From positions 1 through 64,000 of the forward strand of contig CAIPEB010000011.1 in assembly GCA_903863885.1 (NCBI GenBank): 64,000 bases of DNA. Direction: 5' to 3'. The stretch's first letter is position 1; every line of letters starts with the position of its first letter. Positions 8,962-17,968 of this stretch are shown here, piece by piece. Source of the stretch: an uncultured Planctomycetaceae bacterium. GTDB lineage: Bacteria; Planctomycetota; Planctomycetia; Pirellulales; Pirellulaceae. The translations under genes and the position numbers were made by a program. The notes beneath the pieces are model-generated. The model did not search any database, was not told the DNA's origin, and saw only the letters and a list, made by a program, of their open reading frames with translations.

Positions 8962-10545
8962 ATGACTGCTGAACAAACGGCCTTCCGTCCCGCGGGTCAT
9001 GTTTCGGACGAACGCATTCTGGTGCTGGATTTCGGTTCGCAGTACGCCCAACTGATTGCTCGGCGCGTTCGCGAACAGAATGTCTACTGCGAGATTGTCC
9101 GGCACAGCATCACGGCGGAGCAGGTCCGTCGTCACAATCCCCGTGGCCTGATTCTTTCCGGCGGGCCCTCCAGCGTCTACGAGGCCGGTTCGCCGAAGTG
9201 CGACCCGAAACTCTTTGAGATGGGCTTGCCCGTGCTCGGGATCTGCTACGGGATGCAGCTGGCCTGCTATTCGCTGGGCGGGCAGGTCGAGCACACGCCG
9301 GCTCGCGAGTACGGGCGTGCCCGCTGTGAGGTCTCGCACGAATCGGAACTATTCGCCGGACTGCCGACGGACATCGACGTGTGGATGAGTCATGGGGATC
9401 AGGTATCCCAGGTCCATGGCGATTTTGTGCCGTTGGCCCGCACCAATACGTGTCCGATTGCGGCTGTGCGGCACTCTCAACTGCCCGTCTACGGACTGCA
9501 GTTCCACCCGGAAGTGACCCACACGCCGCTGGGCGGGAAGATTCTGAACAACTTCCTGAGGCTGGTGTGCGGCTGTACGGGAACTTGGCATCTCGGCGAT
9601 TTCGCGCGGGAGACGGTGGAGGATGTGCGCAAGAGAGTCGGAGAGCGCGGACGCGTGATCTGCGGTCTGTCGGGGGGCGTCGATTCGGCCGTCACGGCCG
9701 CGCTGCTGTATCAGGCGATCGGCCCGCGTTTGTCGTGCATCCTCGTGGATAATGGCCTTCTGCGCAAGGACGAGAAGGAAGCGATTATTTCCGAATTCAC
9801 CAGTCACTTTCGCACGGACCTGCACGTCGTCGAGGCCGAATCGCTTTTCCTGTCCCGCCTCGATGGGATCGTGGATCCCCAGGAGAAACGCCGCCGGATC
9901 GGCCATGCGTTTATCGAGTGTTTCACGCAGGAAGCCAATCGCATCGAAGGGGCCGGCTTTCTTGCTCAGGGCACCCTGTATCCGGACGTGATCGAAAGCG
10001 GCGCCGCTCCGGACGGGCCTGCCGCCACGATCAAGTTGCACCACAACGTCGGCGGATTGCCCGACAAGCTCGGCTTTGAATTGATCGAGCCGCTTCGGGA
10101 TCTTTTTAAAGACGAGGTGCGGAAGTTGGGGGTGGAGTTGGGGCTGCCTGAAGACATTGTCTGGCGGCATCCCTTCCCCGGCCCCGGATTGGCTGTGCGG
10201 TGCCTCGGTCCTGTGAACCGTCACCGGCTGGATGTGCTCCGCGAGGCCGATGCGATTTCGGTGAGCGAGATCAAGGCAGCCGGCCTCTATCGACAGACGG
10301 CCCAGGCCTTCGCAGTGCTGCTGCCGGTATCCAGCGTCGGCGTCATGGGGGATGCCCGCACGTACGAGAACACCATCGTTCTCCGGTGCGTCAATACGGA
10401 TGACTTCATGACGGCGGATTGGACGCGGCTTCCCTATGATCTCCTGGCGCGGATCTCCACGCGGGTCATCAACGAGGTCAAGGGCGTCAATCGCGTCTGC
10501 TATGACATCAGCACGAAGCCGCCCGCGACGATTGAATGGGAATAG
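8962..10545 (+). CDS. guaA: GMP synthase (glutamine-hydrolysing)
   Basis: The 527-residue product converts XMP to GMP with ATP and glutamine. Domains in order are a class I glutamine amidotransferase ([16 protein letters not shown], catalytic Cys in GICYGMQ, His/Glu in [11 protein letters not shown]), an ATP pyrophosphatase with the SGGVDSAV P-loop, and a C-terminal dimerisation domain ending [12 protein letters not shown] 8962 was chosen because the GATase fold begins about 20 residues later; the longer frame from 8740 would add 74 unrelated residues. guaB, the preceding pathway step, is at 20825. Confidence 0.97.
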   Translation: MTAEQTAFRPAGHVSDERILVLDFGSQYAQLIARRVREQNVYCEIVRHSITAEQVRRHNPRGLILSGGPSSVYEAGSPKCDPKLFEMGLPVLGICYGMQLACYSLGGQVEHTPAREYGRARCEVSHESELFAGLPTDIDVWMSHGDQVSQVHGDFVPLARTNTCPIAAVRHSQLPVYGLQFHPEVTHTPLGGKILNNFLRLVCGCTGTWHLGDFARETVEDVRKRVGERGRVICGLSGGVDSAVTAALLYQAIGPRLSCILVDNGLLRKDEKEAIISEFTSHFRTDLHVVEAESLFLSRLDGIVDPQEKRRRIGHAFIECFTQEANRIEGAGFLAQGTLYPDVIESGAAPDGPAATIKLHHNVGGLPDKLGFELIEPLRDLFKDEVRKLGVELGLPEDIVWRHPFPGPGLAVRCLGPVNRHRLDVLREADAISVSEIKAAGLYRQTAQAFAVLLPVSSVGVMGDARTYENTIVLRCVNTDDFMTADWTRLPYDLLARISTRVINEVKGVNRVCYDISTKPPATIEWE

Positions 10546-10656
10546 CGCATTCGCCAGTTCGCAGCGTCCACGGCCTCTGCACGGAACAGACGGTGCGATC
10601 GCGGCACGAAGGGCACGCGGTCTTTTCAACTCCGCACGGCAGTGAGTGATTTCTGC

Positions 10657-12330
10657 ATGAATCGCCAATACATCTATACGATCGAGAATCTCACGAAGAA
10701 GCACGGGCAGCGCGAGGTTCTCAAGAACATCTGGCTGGCTTTTTATCCGGGCGCGAAAATCGGCGTGCTGGGTCGCAACGGCGCGGGAAAGAGTTCGCTC
10801 CTGCGCATCATGGCAGGCGTCGACCGTGAATTCGACGGCGAAGCGAGGTTGACCAGCGGCTTTCGCGCGGGGTACCTGTCGCAGGAACCGCAGCTGGACC
10901 CCGACAAAAACGTCTGGGGCAACGTCGAGCAGGCCGTGGCGCCGCGACGCGCTATGCTGGATCGGTATCATGCGATCAGCGCCCAGTTGAGCGAGCCGAT
11001 GGACGACAACGCCATGCAGAAGCTCTGCGACGAGATGGCGAGACTCCAGGATCAGATCGAGGCGACGCATACCTGGGAACTTGACCGCGAAATCGAGATC
11101 GCGTTCGACGTGATGAATCTGCCGGACCGCGATGCCGAGGTGTCGACGCTGTCGGGGGGCGAGCGGCGACGCGTTGCTCTCTGCAAACTGCTGCTGGAGC
11201 GTCCGGACCTGTTGCTGCTCGACGAGCCGACGAACCACTTGGACGCCGAGGCCGTGGCCTGGCTGGAGCGGCACCTGGCGGAATATGCGGGAACCGTGGT
11301 CGCGGTAACGCACGACCGGTACTTTCTGGACAACGTGGCTCAGTGGATTCTCGAACTGGACCGCGGCCGTGGAATTCCCTGGGAGGGGAACTACTCGTCG
11401 TGGCTCGAGCAGAAACGGGACCGATTGGAACGTGAGGAAAAGCAGTCCGTCGCCCGCCGCAAAACGCTCGACCGAGAACTCGACTGGATCCGCATGGCGC
11501 CCCGCGCCAGGCAGGCAAAGAGCAAGGCCCGCATCAAGGCGTACGAACAGATGGCCTCGGAGCGGTTCGAGGAGCGGTTGGACGAGTTCGAGATTCAGAT
11601 TCCGCCCGGCAAACATCTCGGCGACCTGGTAGTCGAGGCGAGCAATCTCACCAAAGGCTTCGGGGACCGGGTGCTGATCGACTCGCTGAATTTCCGACTG
11701 CCCGCGGGAGGGATCGTCGGAGTGATCGGGCCCAACGGCGCCGGCAAGACGACGCTCTTCCGCATGCTGATCGGCCAGGAAACTCCCGATGCCGGATCGC
11801 TCCGGGTCGGTTCCTCCGTGGAGATGGGCTACGTCGATCAGAATCGCGACGCGCTGATTCCCGAGAAGACTGTATACGAAGAGATCTCGGGAGGACACGA
11901 CACGCTGCTGATGGGCGGGCGAAGCGTCAACTCGCGAGCCTATGTATCCCGCTTCAACTTTCGCGGGCCGGACCAGGAGAAGAAAGTCGGCGATCTGTCA
12001 GGCGGGGAACGCAACCGAGTTCATCTGGCCAAACTCCTGCGTCGCGGCTCGAACCTGCTGCTGCTCGACGAACCGACCAACGACCTCGATGTCGACACGC
12101 TGCGTGCGCTGGAGGAAGCCATACTCAACTACGCCGGGTGCGTGGTTGTGATCAGCCACGATCGCTGGTTCCTGGATCGCATTGCCACGCACATTCTCGC
12201 CTTCGAGGGCGAAGGCTATGTGCACTGGTGTGAAGGGAACTTCCAGTCCTACGAGCAGCAGCGTCGCGAGCGGCTCGGAATCGATGACAGCGCGCCGCAG
12301 AGGTTCCGCTACAAGCGACTGTCCCGCTGA
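10657..12330 (+). CDS. ettA: energy-dependent translational throttle protein EttA (ABC-F)
   Basis: The 557-residue soluble ABC-F protein binds the ribosomal E site and gates translation by energy state. It has two ATPase cassettes: Walker [10 protein letters not shown] and GPNGAGKTT, signatures LSGGERRR and LSGGERNR, Walker [13 protein letters not shown] and [13 protein letters not shown] linker between them contains the conserved [11 protein letters not shown]. Length and motifs match EttA rather than Uup or YheS. The start is ATG 10657 ([13 protein letters not shown]); the upstream in-frame ATG adds five residues. Confidence 0.95.
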   Translation: MNRQYIYTIENLTKKHGQREVLKNIWLAFYPGAKIGVLGRNGAGKSSLLRIMAGVDREFDGEARLTSGFRAGYLSQEPQLDPDKNVWGNVEQAVAPRRAMLDRYHAISAQLSEPMDDNAMQKLCDEMARLQDQIEATHTWELDREIEIAFDVMNLPDRDAEVSTLSGGERRRVALCKLLLERPDLLLLDEPTNHLDAEAVAWLERHLAEYAGTVVAVTHDRYFLDNVAQWILELDRGRGIPWEGNYSSWLEQKRDRLEREEKQSVARRKTLDRELDWIRMAPRARQAKSKARIKAYEQMASERFEERLDEFEIQIPPGKHLGDLVVEASNLTKGFGDRVLIDSLNFRLPAGGIVGVIGPNGAGKTTLFRMLIGQETPDAGSLRVGSSVEMGYVDQNRDALIPEKTVYEEISGGHDTLLMGGRSVNSRAYVSRFNFRGPDQEKKVGDLSGGERNRVHLAKLLRRGSNLLLLDEPTNDLDVDTLRALEEAILNYAGCVVVISHDRWFLDRIATHILAFEGEGYVHWCEGNFQSYEQQRRERLGIDDSAPQRFRYKRLSR

Positions 12331-12374
12331 TCCGGCGCGATTGGTCGACTCGAACCCGAGAGACCCGCCTCGGC

Positions 12375-12401
12375 TTGACCCGGCGCAGGGTTTGCGATAA
12401 T
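12375..12401 (+). promoter_or_regulatory. candidate promoter of the selenoprotein gene
   Basis: TTGACC (12375-12380) and GATAAT (12396-12401) are separated by 15 bases, with TG at 12393-12394 forming an extended -10. The spacing is short for sigma70. It lies about 130 bases upstream of the GTG start at 12536. Confidence 0.45.
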
Positions 12402-12535
12402 CAAGAGACAGGAAGGTCGTTCCGCCGGCCATGCACGCAGTTCCCCGCCGAACGAGTCGGCCGGCTTCGCGAGGTTCGGTATGCGAAATGAACCAGCGCG
12501 AGGCGTGAATCCGTGCGAGGTAAAGGAGCAACGCC

Positions 12536-12769
12536 GTGAACGTGTGTATTCGTTACTGCTCTGCCTGAGGGTATGAGCCCAAAGCCGTCAGTTTGGCGGC
12601 CGCTTTGCTGAACCAGTTCAAGCAGAAGATCAAGGGCCTGACTCTGCAGCCTTCCCAGGGTGGGTGTTTCGAGGTCAGCTTCGACACCGAACTGGTCTAC
12701 TCGAAACTCAAGACCGGCCAGTTCCCCGACGAAAAAGCCATCGTCAGCGAACTGAAGTCCCGCTTGTGA
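12536..12769 (+). CDS. SelW-like (SelT/SelW/SelH, Rdx family) selenoprotein, UGA = Sec at 12566-12568
   Basis: Reading through the TGA at 12566 gives a 77-residue protein with a thioredoxin-like Rdx fold. A beta strand VCIRYC leads into the redox motif C-S-A-U (Cys8, Sec11), then GYEPKA. The second half carries the family's other signature: GGCFEVSF, then LVYSKLKTGQFPDE. This matches the SelW pattern, with Sec where many homologues have Cys. The start is GTG 12536 with AAAGGAG seven bases upstream. Family length is usually 75-100, so it looks full length. Rdx proteins are thought to be thiol oxidoreductases; substrates are mostly unknown. A bacterial SECIS-like hairpin follows the UGA, and selC, selB and selA are nearby. 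The gene is on its own, convergent with efpL. Confidence 0.92.
12584..12600 (+). promoter_or_regulatory. bacterial SECIS element
   Basis: GCCGTC (12584-12589) pairs with GGCGGC (12595-12600), including one G-U pair, closing a five-base AGUUU loop whose second base is G followed by U. Flanking AAA (12581-12583) can pair with TTT (12604-12606) across a three-base bulge. Twenty-one bases separate the UGA from the apical loop. This fits the known bacterial SECIS constraints: loop 16-37 bases after the UGA and a G in the first two loop positions. It should recruit SelB. Confidence 0.8.
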
Positions 12770-12805
12770 CGCCAGTCTGCGTGCAAGTCGAGTCCGCTTG
12801 AAGCA

Positions 12806-12853
12806 GGGCCTGTTGGAGACCCGGGCCTGCTTGAGACCGGGGCCTGCTGCAGG
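12806..12853. repeat. three imperfect 17-base tandem repeats
   Basis: GGGCCTG units begin at 12806, 12823 and 12840, giving an exact 17-base period with diverging ends. They fill the gap between the convergent selenoprotein and efpL genes. They may contribute to a terminator, but no T-tract is evident. Confidence 0.6.
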
Positions 12854-12879
12854 AGTTTCTTGTTCAGGCACCGCCGGCT

Positions 12880-13443
12880 TCAGGCGCGGGACAGGAATTC
12901 CCCGGTTCTCGTATCGATCTTCACGCGTTCACCCTGGCTGATGTACTCGGGCACCTGGACGACCAGACCTGTCTGGAGAGTGGCCGGTTTGTTGCGGCCC
13001 GTGGCGGAATTGCCGCGCACGCCCGGTTCGCATTCAGTGACGGTCAGTTCGACAGCGGTCGGCAGTTGAATGCCGACGCACTCGTCGTTGTAGATCATCG
13101 CCAGCATGCCCTCGAGGTCCTCGGTAATGTAGTAGCGGGCGTCTCCCAGGTGCTCGAGGCTGACCGCCCACTCGTTGTAGTCGGTCTGATCCAGGAAGTA
13201 CATCGAGGTGGGGTCCGCGTACATGAACTTGACCGATCTGCGTCCGAAGTCGGCTTGGTCCATGCTCTCTCCGCTGCGGAGCGTGATGTCGGTCTTTTGT
13301 TTCGTCACGAGATTCCGGCCGCGGAACTTGTAGATCGTGGCTGCTCCCCGAGCCGACGGAGACTGCACATTAACGGACTCGATCAGAATGGGAGCGCCCT
13401 GGTAGTTCAGCACGGCTCCCGGCTTGATTTCTTTGGCTTGCAT
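12880..13443 (-). CDS. efpL: elongation factor P-like protein EfpL (YeiP)
   Basis: The 187-residue product has three beta-barrel domains like EF-P, which helps ribosomes through difficult peptide bonds. Two stretches mark it as the YeiP/EfpL branch: NVQSPSARGAATIYK at the domain I tip and NKPATLQTGLVVQVPEY in domain III. At the tip, Arg32 replaces the Lys that is post-translationally modified in canonical EF-P, so no EpmA-type modification is expected. It is convergent with the selenoprotein gene. Whether a canonical efp exists elsewhere cannot be seen. Confidence 0.9.
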   Translation of the reverse strand: MQAKEIKPGAVLNYQGAPILIESVNVQSPSARGAATIYKFRGRNLVTKQKTDITLRSGESMDQADFGRRSVKFMYADPTSMYFLDQTDYNEWAVSLEHLGDARYYITEDLEGMLAMIYNDECVGIQLPTAVELTVTECEPGVRGNSATGRNKPATLQTGLVVQVPEYISQGERVKIDTRTGEFLSRA

Positions 13444-13508
13444 GGGATCTCGTTCCTAGGGCTCGACGTGCCGGTCGCCAGGAAGCACGTTGAGTGAAAC
13501 ATTGCCGA

Positions 13509-13991
13509 TTACATGAACGATCCGGACTGAGGATCAATGGCGACCCCCGAACAGGCGCGGGATAACCGGTCTAAAACGATCAGCAAGGCGGCCGGATCCA
13601 GGAATTCGTCCTCTTCTTCTCCATCGGCCATTCGCTGCTCGAAATGGAAGATATCGAATCGCGCGTCGCATTGCGACAAGTGTTTCAGTTTCTCGCGATC
13701 GTCACCCGTCATGGAACTCCGGGAGACTTCCTGGGTCAGTTCGGCGACCTGTTCCGTGACCTCATCGCCCGAAACGTAGGAAATATCCATGGCTGCGAAA
13801 TCGTCAGGGGACGTGAGCGTCAGCGAATCCAGATGTCCCTTCCGGTCGGCTCGCACGTCCGTCACGTCGAACCGGTTGTCGTCCCCCACGATGGAACGCA
13901 CCGCGTCGTCAGCACTCGGCCGATCCCGTTCGCGAAACAGCACGAAGTAGGTTTCACGCCACTGGTACCTATCGTCTCCAAAGAGCGACAT
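13509..13991 (-). CDS. hypothetical acidic protein in the proC operon
   Basis: The 160-residue soluble protein starts at ATG 13991 with AAAGGTGAT upstream. It begins SLFGDDRYQWRETYFVLF, contains a central acidic beta-rich part, and a QVAELTQEV ... DIFHFEQR segment near residue 120. No catalytic motif or membrane segment is seen. Its start is four bases beyond the stop of the preceding small gene, so the two are probably translationally coupled. Function unknown. Confidence 0.75.
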   Translation of the reverse strand: MSLFGDDRYQWRETYFVLFRERDRPSADDAVRSIVGDDNRFDVTDVRADRKGHLDSLTLTSPDDFAAMDISYVSGDEVTEQVAELTQEVSRSSMTGDDREKLKHLSQCDARFDIFHFEQRMADGEEEDEFLDPAALLIVLDRLSRACSGVAIDPQSGSFM

Positions 13992-13995
13992 GCGA

Positions 13996-14229
13996 TCACC
14001 TTTGTTCCTGATCCGGGTTCTTGCCTGTCTGCCAGAATTCAATTGCTGCGAGAAGTCGGTCTCGTTCCTCGCGATTCGCCCAGACGGACTCCTCGACTTC
14101 CAGTCGGATCTCGTATTGGCCTTCGCGGACACACTCGTCATCGCCGCAGAAATGCGGCAGGTCCGAGATCCAGAGGACGCGATAAAGCGGCACGTGCTTG
14201 TCGTCGATCTTGCAGAATATCGATCCCAC
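13996..14229 (-). CDS. hypothetical 77-residue protein in the proC operon
   Basis: The start is GTG 14229, nine bases after the proC stop, with a GAGGT site five bases upstream; longer frames run back into proC. The product begins GSIFCKIDDKHVPLYRVLWI, has two Cys in DLPHFCGDDECV, and ends in a Glu/Arg-rich helix. The closely spaced Cys could bind a metal or form a disulfide, but no family is recognised. Its tight packing between proC and the next gene argues that it is real. Confidence 0.7.
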   Translation of the reverse strand: MGSIFCKIDDKHVPLYRVLWISDLPHFCGDDECVREGQYEIRLEVEESVWANREERDRLLAAIEFWQTGKNPDQEQR

Positions 14230-14237
14230 GTCTGACC

Positions 14238-15050
14238 TCACCCGTGCACGTTTCCGAGTTCTGCGGACCGGCGCGTGGCTGCCTCCACTGCGTCGATAAC
14301 CGCCGAACGCAGGCCGCATCGTTCGATGACTTGCAGGCCGGCAATGGTCGTTCCGGCCGGGCTGGTGACGCGGTCCCGCAGCACGGCCGTATGTTCGCCG
14401 GTCGACAATACCATCTGGGCGGCGCCAAGCACGGTCTGGGCCGCCAGCGCCGTTGCCACATCTCGCGGCAGGCCGACGCGAACGCCCCCGTCGCTCAACG
14501 CTTCGATGAAAGTATAGACATAGGCGGGACCCGACCCCGACAGCCCCGTTACCGCGTCCAGATGTTTCTCCTCCAGCTTCCAGGCTGAACCGACTGTGCG
14601 AAGCAGGATCTCAACCTGTCTGGAATCCTCCGCCGAGGCGCCGGGCCCAACTGCAAAGGCCGAAGCGCCGAAGCCGATCAGGCACGGAGTGTTCGGCATG
14701 ACTCGGATGACGCGTGTATGCTCGAACGACTCGGCCAGCACGCGAATCGGCACTCCAGCCAGCAACGATACGAGCAGTTTGTCCGGGCTGCCGATCGCTC
14801 CCAGATCCTCGGCCACGTTCCGGAGACTCTGCGGTTTTATTGCCAGCACGATGATGTCGGACTGGTCGACCACCGACCGATTGTCGGCGAGGAGTCGGCT
14901 CGCCGGGACGTCGTTCTGGAACTGCTCGGCTGCCGCAGGCACCGGATCGTGCCCGACAATTTCCGTAACGCCAGCTGACTTCGCGATCCCCTGAGCGAGG
15001 GCTCTCGCCATCTGGCCCGTCCCGATAAAACCGATTCGCTGGTGCGACAT
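14238..15050 (-). CDS. proC: pyrroline-5-carboxylate reductase
   Basis: The 271-residue product reduces pyrroline-5-carboxylate to proline with NAD(P)H. It has the N-terminal Rossmann motif IGFIGTGQMARAL, the IKPQ loop, RVMPNTPCLIGFGA, and the C-terminal dimerisation signature LSGSGPAYVYTFIEAL ... VTSPAGTTIAGL. The start is set at ATG 15050 (SHQRIGFIG), eight codons inside the longer frame. It is the first gene of an apparent operon with two small unknown proteins. Confidence 0.96.
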   Translation of the reverse strand: MSHQRIGFIGTGQMARALAQGIAKSAGVTEIVGHDPVPAAAEQFQNDVPASRLLADNRSVVDQSDIIVLAIKPQSLRNVAEDLGAIGSPDKLLVSLLAGVPIRVLAESFEHTRVIRVMPNTPCLIGFGASAFAVGPGASAEDSRQVEILLRTVGSAWKLEEKHLDAVTGLSGSGPAYVYTFIEALSDGGVRVGLPRDVATALAAQTVLGAAQMVLSTGEHTAVLRDRVTSPAGTTIAGLQVIERCGLRSAVIDAVEAATRRSAELGNVHG

Positions 15051-15336
15051 ATGGCTTGTGACCAAGGGAAACAAACGCGTTGCTTAAAGGTACTTATGCT
15101 ACGGCAAACAGGGGAGCGACACAACGCGGCCGCAGCTGCCGTCAGAGGCGGCGGACAGTGCTGTCAGGTCAGATTCCAGGCGTTGGGGGACCGGGGCGTT
15201 TGAGTTGCCGCCTGCGAAATTGTCCGACAATGAACTGGACCCGCTTTTGGGTTTCTGGGACACTCGCCCACCCTTCGGAGTCGAGCATTCGTATGGAAAG
15301 CGAACGCCGACTTCGCCCTACCTATGGAGGTGGATC

Positions 15337-15813
15337 ATGCAGGTTGTACTGCGGCGCGGGATGCCCGCGGGACTGGCGGTCGTAGTTGCTTTGTTGCTGG
15401 CGGCGCCCTCACTGGCCGCGGACTCGAGTTCGGGTTCGTGGTGGAATCCGCTCAACATCGGTGGAAAGTCGACGAGCAGCAGCTCGAAAAGCCCGGCGTC
15501 GCGCGACAGCGGGACGAAGACTTCACTGACCAGCGGTGCCCGCTCCAAGAAATCGAAAGAGCCGGGTACTTGGGATAAGGTTACCACCGGGACCAAGAAC
15601 TTCTTCAACAGTCTGAATCCGTGGGCTGACGATTCCAAGGATTCGGCAAGTTCGAAAGGATCCGGGGCTTCACGCAAGACCAACGTCTCCGCGACGAAGC
15701 CTCGCGGAAAGAGCAACGAGAAGGGCGTCTTTTCGTCGTGGATGAGTCCCGAACCCGAGGAAGAGAAGATCAATTCGGTGAACGACTTCCTCAAGCTTCC
15801 GAAGCCGCAGTGA
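15337..15813 (+). CDS. secreted Ser/Lys-rich protein, unknown function
   Basis: The 158-residue product starts at ATG 15337, six bases after a GGAGG site. An N-terminal signal peptide ends near SLAADSS. The mature part is low-complexity, rich in Ser, Lys and Gly, with short repeated W-containing segments (SWWNPLNIGG, FFNSLNPWADD, FSSWMSPEPEEE) and an EEKINSVNDFLKLPKP tail. It is probably intrinsically disordered in the cell envelope. No family is recognised. Confidence 0.75.
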   Translation: MQVVLRRGMPAGLAVVVALLLAAPSLAADSSSGSWWNPLNIGGKSTSSSSKSPASRDSGTKTSLTSGARSKKSKEPGTWDKVTTGTKNFFNSLNPWADDSKDSASSKGSGASRKTNVSATKPRGKSNEKGVFSSWMSPEPEEEKINSVNDFLKLPKPQ

Positions 15814-15978
15814 TATAGTTTCCGCACAGTGTGCTCGGTCGCTGCGCCGGTCGGTCTGCCGGCGGCGCATCGACTCGCCGGCACGCTGTATTCAGGCTCG
15901 CAGTGTCGGATTCAGCCGACTGAGTCAGCAGATGCGGCATCATGTGCCGGAACGTCCGGACGAGTAGAATAGTCCGTT

Positions 15979-17928
15979 ATGACAACGGACTTGATACTCG
16001 GAACCGCTGGGCACATCGATCACGGCAAAACCGCGCTCGTCCGCGCTCTCACGGGGGTCGACACGGATCGGCTTCCCGAGGAGAAACGCCGCGGCATCAC
16101 GATCGAGCTTGGTTTTGCCGAACTGCTGGTGGGCGATTTCCGGCTGGGAATCGTCGACGTTCCCGGGCACGAGCGGTTCGTGCGCAACATGCTCGCCGGC
16201 GCGACGGGCATGGATCTGGCCATGCTCGTGGTCGCTGCCGACGACTCGGTGAAACCCCAGACCCGCGAACACTTCGAGATCCTCCGCCTCCTCGACTTGC
16301 GGGCCGGTGTCATTGTGATCACGAAATGTGATCTTGTGGAACCCGGCTGGCTGAGTCTCGTCGAGGACGAAGTCCGCGAACTCGTTTCCGGCTCCTTCCT
16401 CAGTCAATCGCCGCTCGTTCGCACGAGCACGGTGACCGGACAGGGGCTGGATACTCTGAGGGACGAGTTGGCCAAGGCGGCTTCGCGCGCCGCTGCCAGG
16501 CGAATGTCGCTGGCCGGCCGCTCGCCGTTCCGCATGGCAATTGATCGCATGTTCACGATCGCCGGACACGGAACGGTTGTGACCGGCAGTGTGAGCAGCG
16601 GCGGGGCCTCCGTCGGCGACGAGTTGTCCATCGAGCCGGGGGGGAGGCGAGTGCGGGTGCGAGGGCTGCACAATCACGACCGGGCGGTCAACGATGTGCA
16701 CCGGGGGCAGCGGGCCGCGATCAACCTGGCCGGAGTTCATCACGATGATCTGATGCGCGGCCAGGAACTGTGTTCACCGGGCCACCTGGTGCCCAGTCGC
16801 GTTCTGACCGCAAGCCTGGCGATGCTGAACTCGATGAGCCGGCCGTGCCGCGATCGGACCCGCGTCCGGCTGCATGTCGGCACGGCGGAATTGACGGCCA
16901 CTCTGAGACTGCTGGGTCGCGATCGCCTGCAGGCCGGGGAAAACGGTCTGGCTCAGTTCTTCCTCAGCCGGCCAGCAGTCACGGTGTGGGGGCAGCCGTT
17001 TGTCGTGCGGGCGGAGTCGCCGTCGGTGACGATTGGCGGCGGAATCGTCCTCGATCCGAATGCCGAGCGCATCCGTTTGGCTGACGAGGAGACTCTGTCC
17101 TGGGTGGAACGACTGCGTTCAACCGATGAATCCGTCCGCGCCTCGGCGGCTCTGTACTTCGCGGGCCTGCGAGATTGGGTTCCGCTCGACCTGTCTCGCA
17201 CAGCAGGCATTGAAGAACCGGACCGCGTGGCTTCGGTCTTAAGGCAACAAGGCGAACTGCGGGAAATCGTCGTATCTCCGACGCGCACCTTTCGAGTTCA
17301 CCAGCGTGCATTCGAGCGGCTTTGCCAGCGATTGGAGGCTGCGCTGGGGCGATTGCACGAACGCCACCCGCTGCGGACCACGCACGACCGAATTGCCTTG
17401 TTTCAAGGCCTGAGGTACGCAGGAGAGGACGCCGTGCTGGCAGCCGCACTGCAGTTCCTGAAAAGCCAGGGGCGGGTAGTGCTGTCGGACAGAGGGGTCG
17501 CTCTGGTAGGTCACGGGCCGCGACTTTCTCAGAATGAACGGAAGTCGCTCCAGCAACTGATCGAGGTTTTCCGCAACCACGGAATCTCCACGCCGAGCGT
17601 GGAGGAGTGCCAGCGGTTGATTCCTCGAAGTCAGGCGTCGCTGCCTCAACTGCTGGCGCTGGCTGTCGAAAATCAGGATCTGGTGGAAATCGCACAAGGC
17701 TATTACCTGCATGCCGAATCCTTGCGAGCCGTGCGCGAACAATTGACCCGGCAGCTGGCTGGCAGCGAGGGGCTGACGCTGAGCCAGATTCGAGAGATGC
17801 TGAATACGACTCGAAAGTACGCTGTCCCGCTGTGTGAGTATTTCGACCGGATCGGATTCACGGAGCGCCGAGGTGATTTGCGGATCCTGAATGCCCTTTT
17901 CCGTCCTGAAGCCGGCCCTGTATCGTGA
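15979..17928 (+). CDS. selB: selenocysteine-specific elongation factor SelB
   Basis: The 649-residue product delivers Sec-tRNA to UGA codons marked by a SECIS hairpin. The N-terminal EF-Tu-like GTPase has GHIDHGKT (residues 11-18), a GITIELGFA switch I, DVPGHERF and TKCD. Two beta-barrel domains follow, then domain IV with winged helices in the last 250 residues, including a [16 protein letters not shown] wing and [13 protein letters not shown]. Length is normal. No clear Shine-Dalgarno precedes ATG 15979, and a TAGAAT hexamer sits nine bases upstream. It lies 40 bases before selA in one operon. Confidence 0.97.
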   Translation: MTTDLILGTAGHIDHGKTALVRALTGVDTDRLPEEKRRGITIELGFAELLVGDFRLGIVDVPGHERFVRNMLAGATGMDLAMLVVAADDSVKPQTREHFEILRLLDLRAGVIVITKCDLVEPGWLSLVEDEVRELVSGSFLSQSPLVRTSTVTGQGLDTLRDELAKAASRAAARRMSLAGRSPFRMAIDRMFTIAGHGTVVTGSVSSGGASVGDELSIEPGGRRVRVRGLHNHDRAVNDVHRGQRAAINLAGVHHDDLMRGQELCSPGHLVPSRVLTASLAMLNSMSRPCRDRTRVRLHVGTAELTATLRLLGRDRLQAGENGLAQFFLSRPAVTVWGQPFVVRAESPSVTIGGGIVLDPNAERIRLADEETLSWVERLRSTDESVRASAALYFAGLRDWVPLDLSRTAGIEEPDRVASVLRQQGELREIVVSPTRTFRVHQRAFERLCQRLEAALGRLHERHPLRTTHDRIALFQGLRYAGEDAVLAAALQFLKSQGRVVLSDRGVALVGHGPRLSQNERKSLQQLIEVFRNHGISTPSVEECQRLIPRSQASLPQLLALAVENQDLVEIAQGYYLHAESLRAVREQLTRQLAGSEGLTLSQIREMLNTTRKYAVPLCEYFDRIGFTERRGDLRILNALFRPEAGPVS

Positions 17929-17968
17929 GACCACTCGGTACCGGCCCGCGCCACGCAAAGGTATTTCC

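Noticed and set aside
9349-11898. 849-codon minus-strand frame across guaA and ettA
   Set aside because: It is antisense to two well-supported genes and has no domain; long antisense frames are common at this GC content.
12401-12871. 156-residue minus-strand frame covering the selenoprotein gene
   Set aside because: It is the shadow of the Rdx coding sequence; its peptide has no recognisable motif, while the plus strand with UGA read as Sec gives a full family match.
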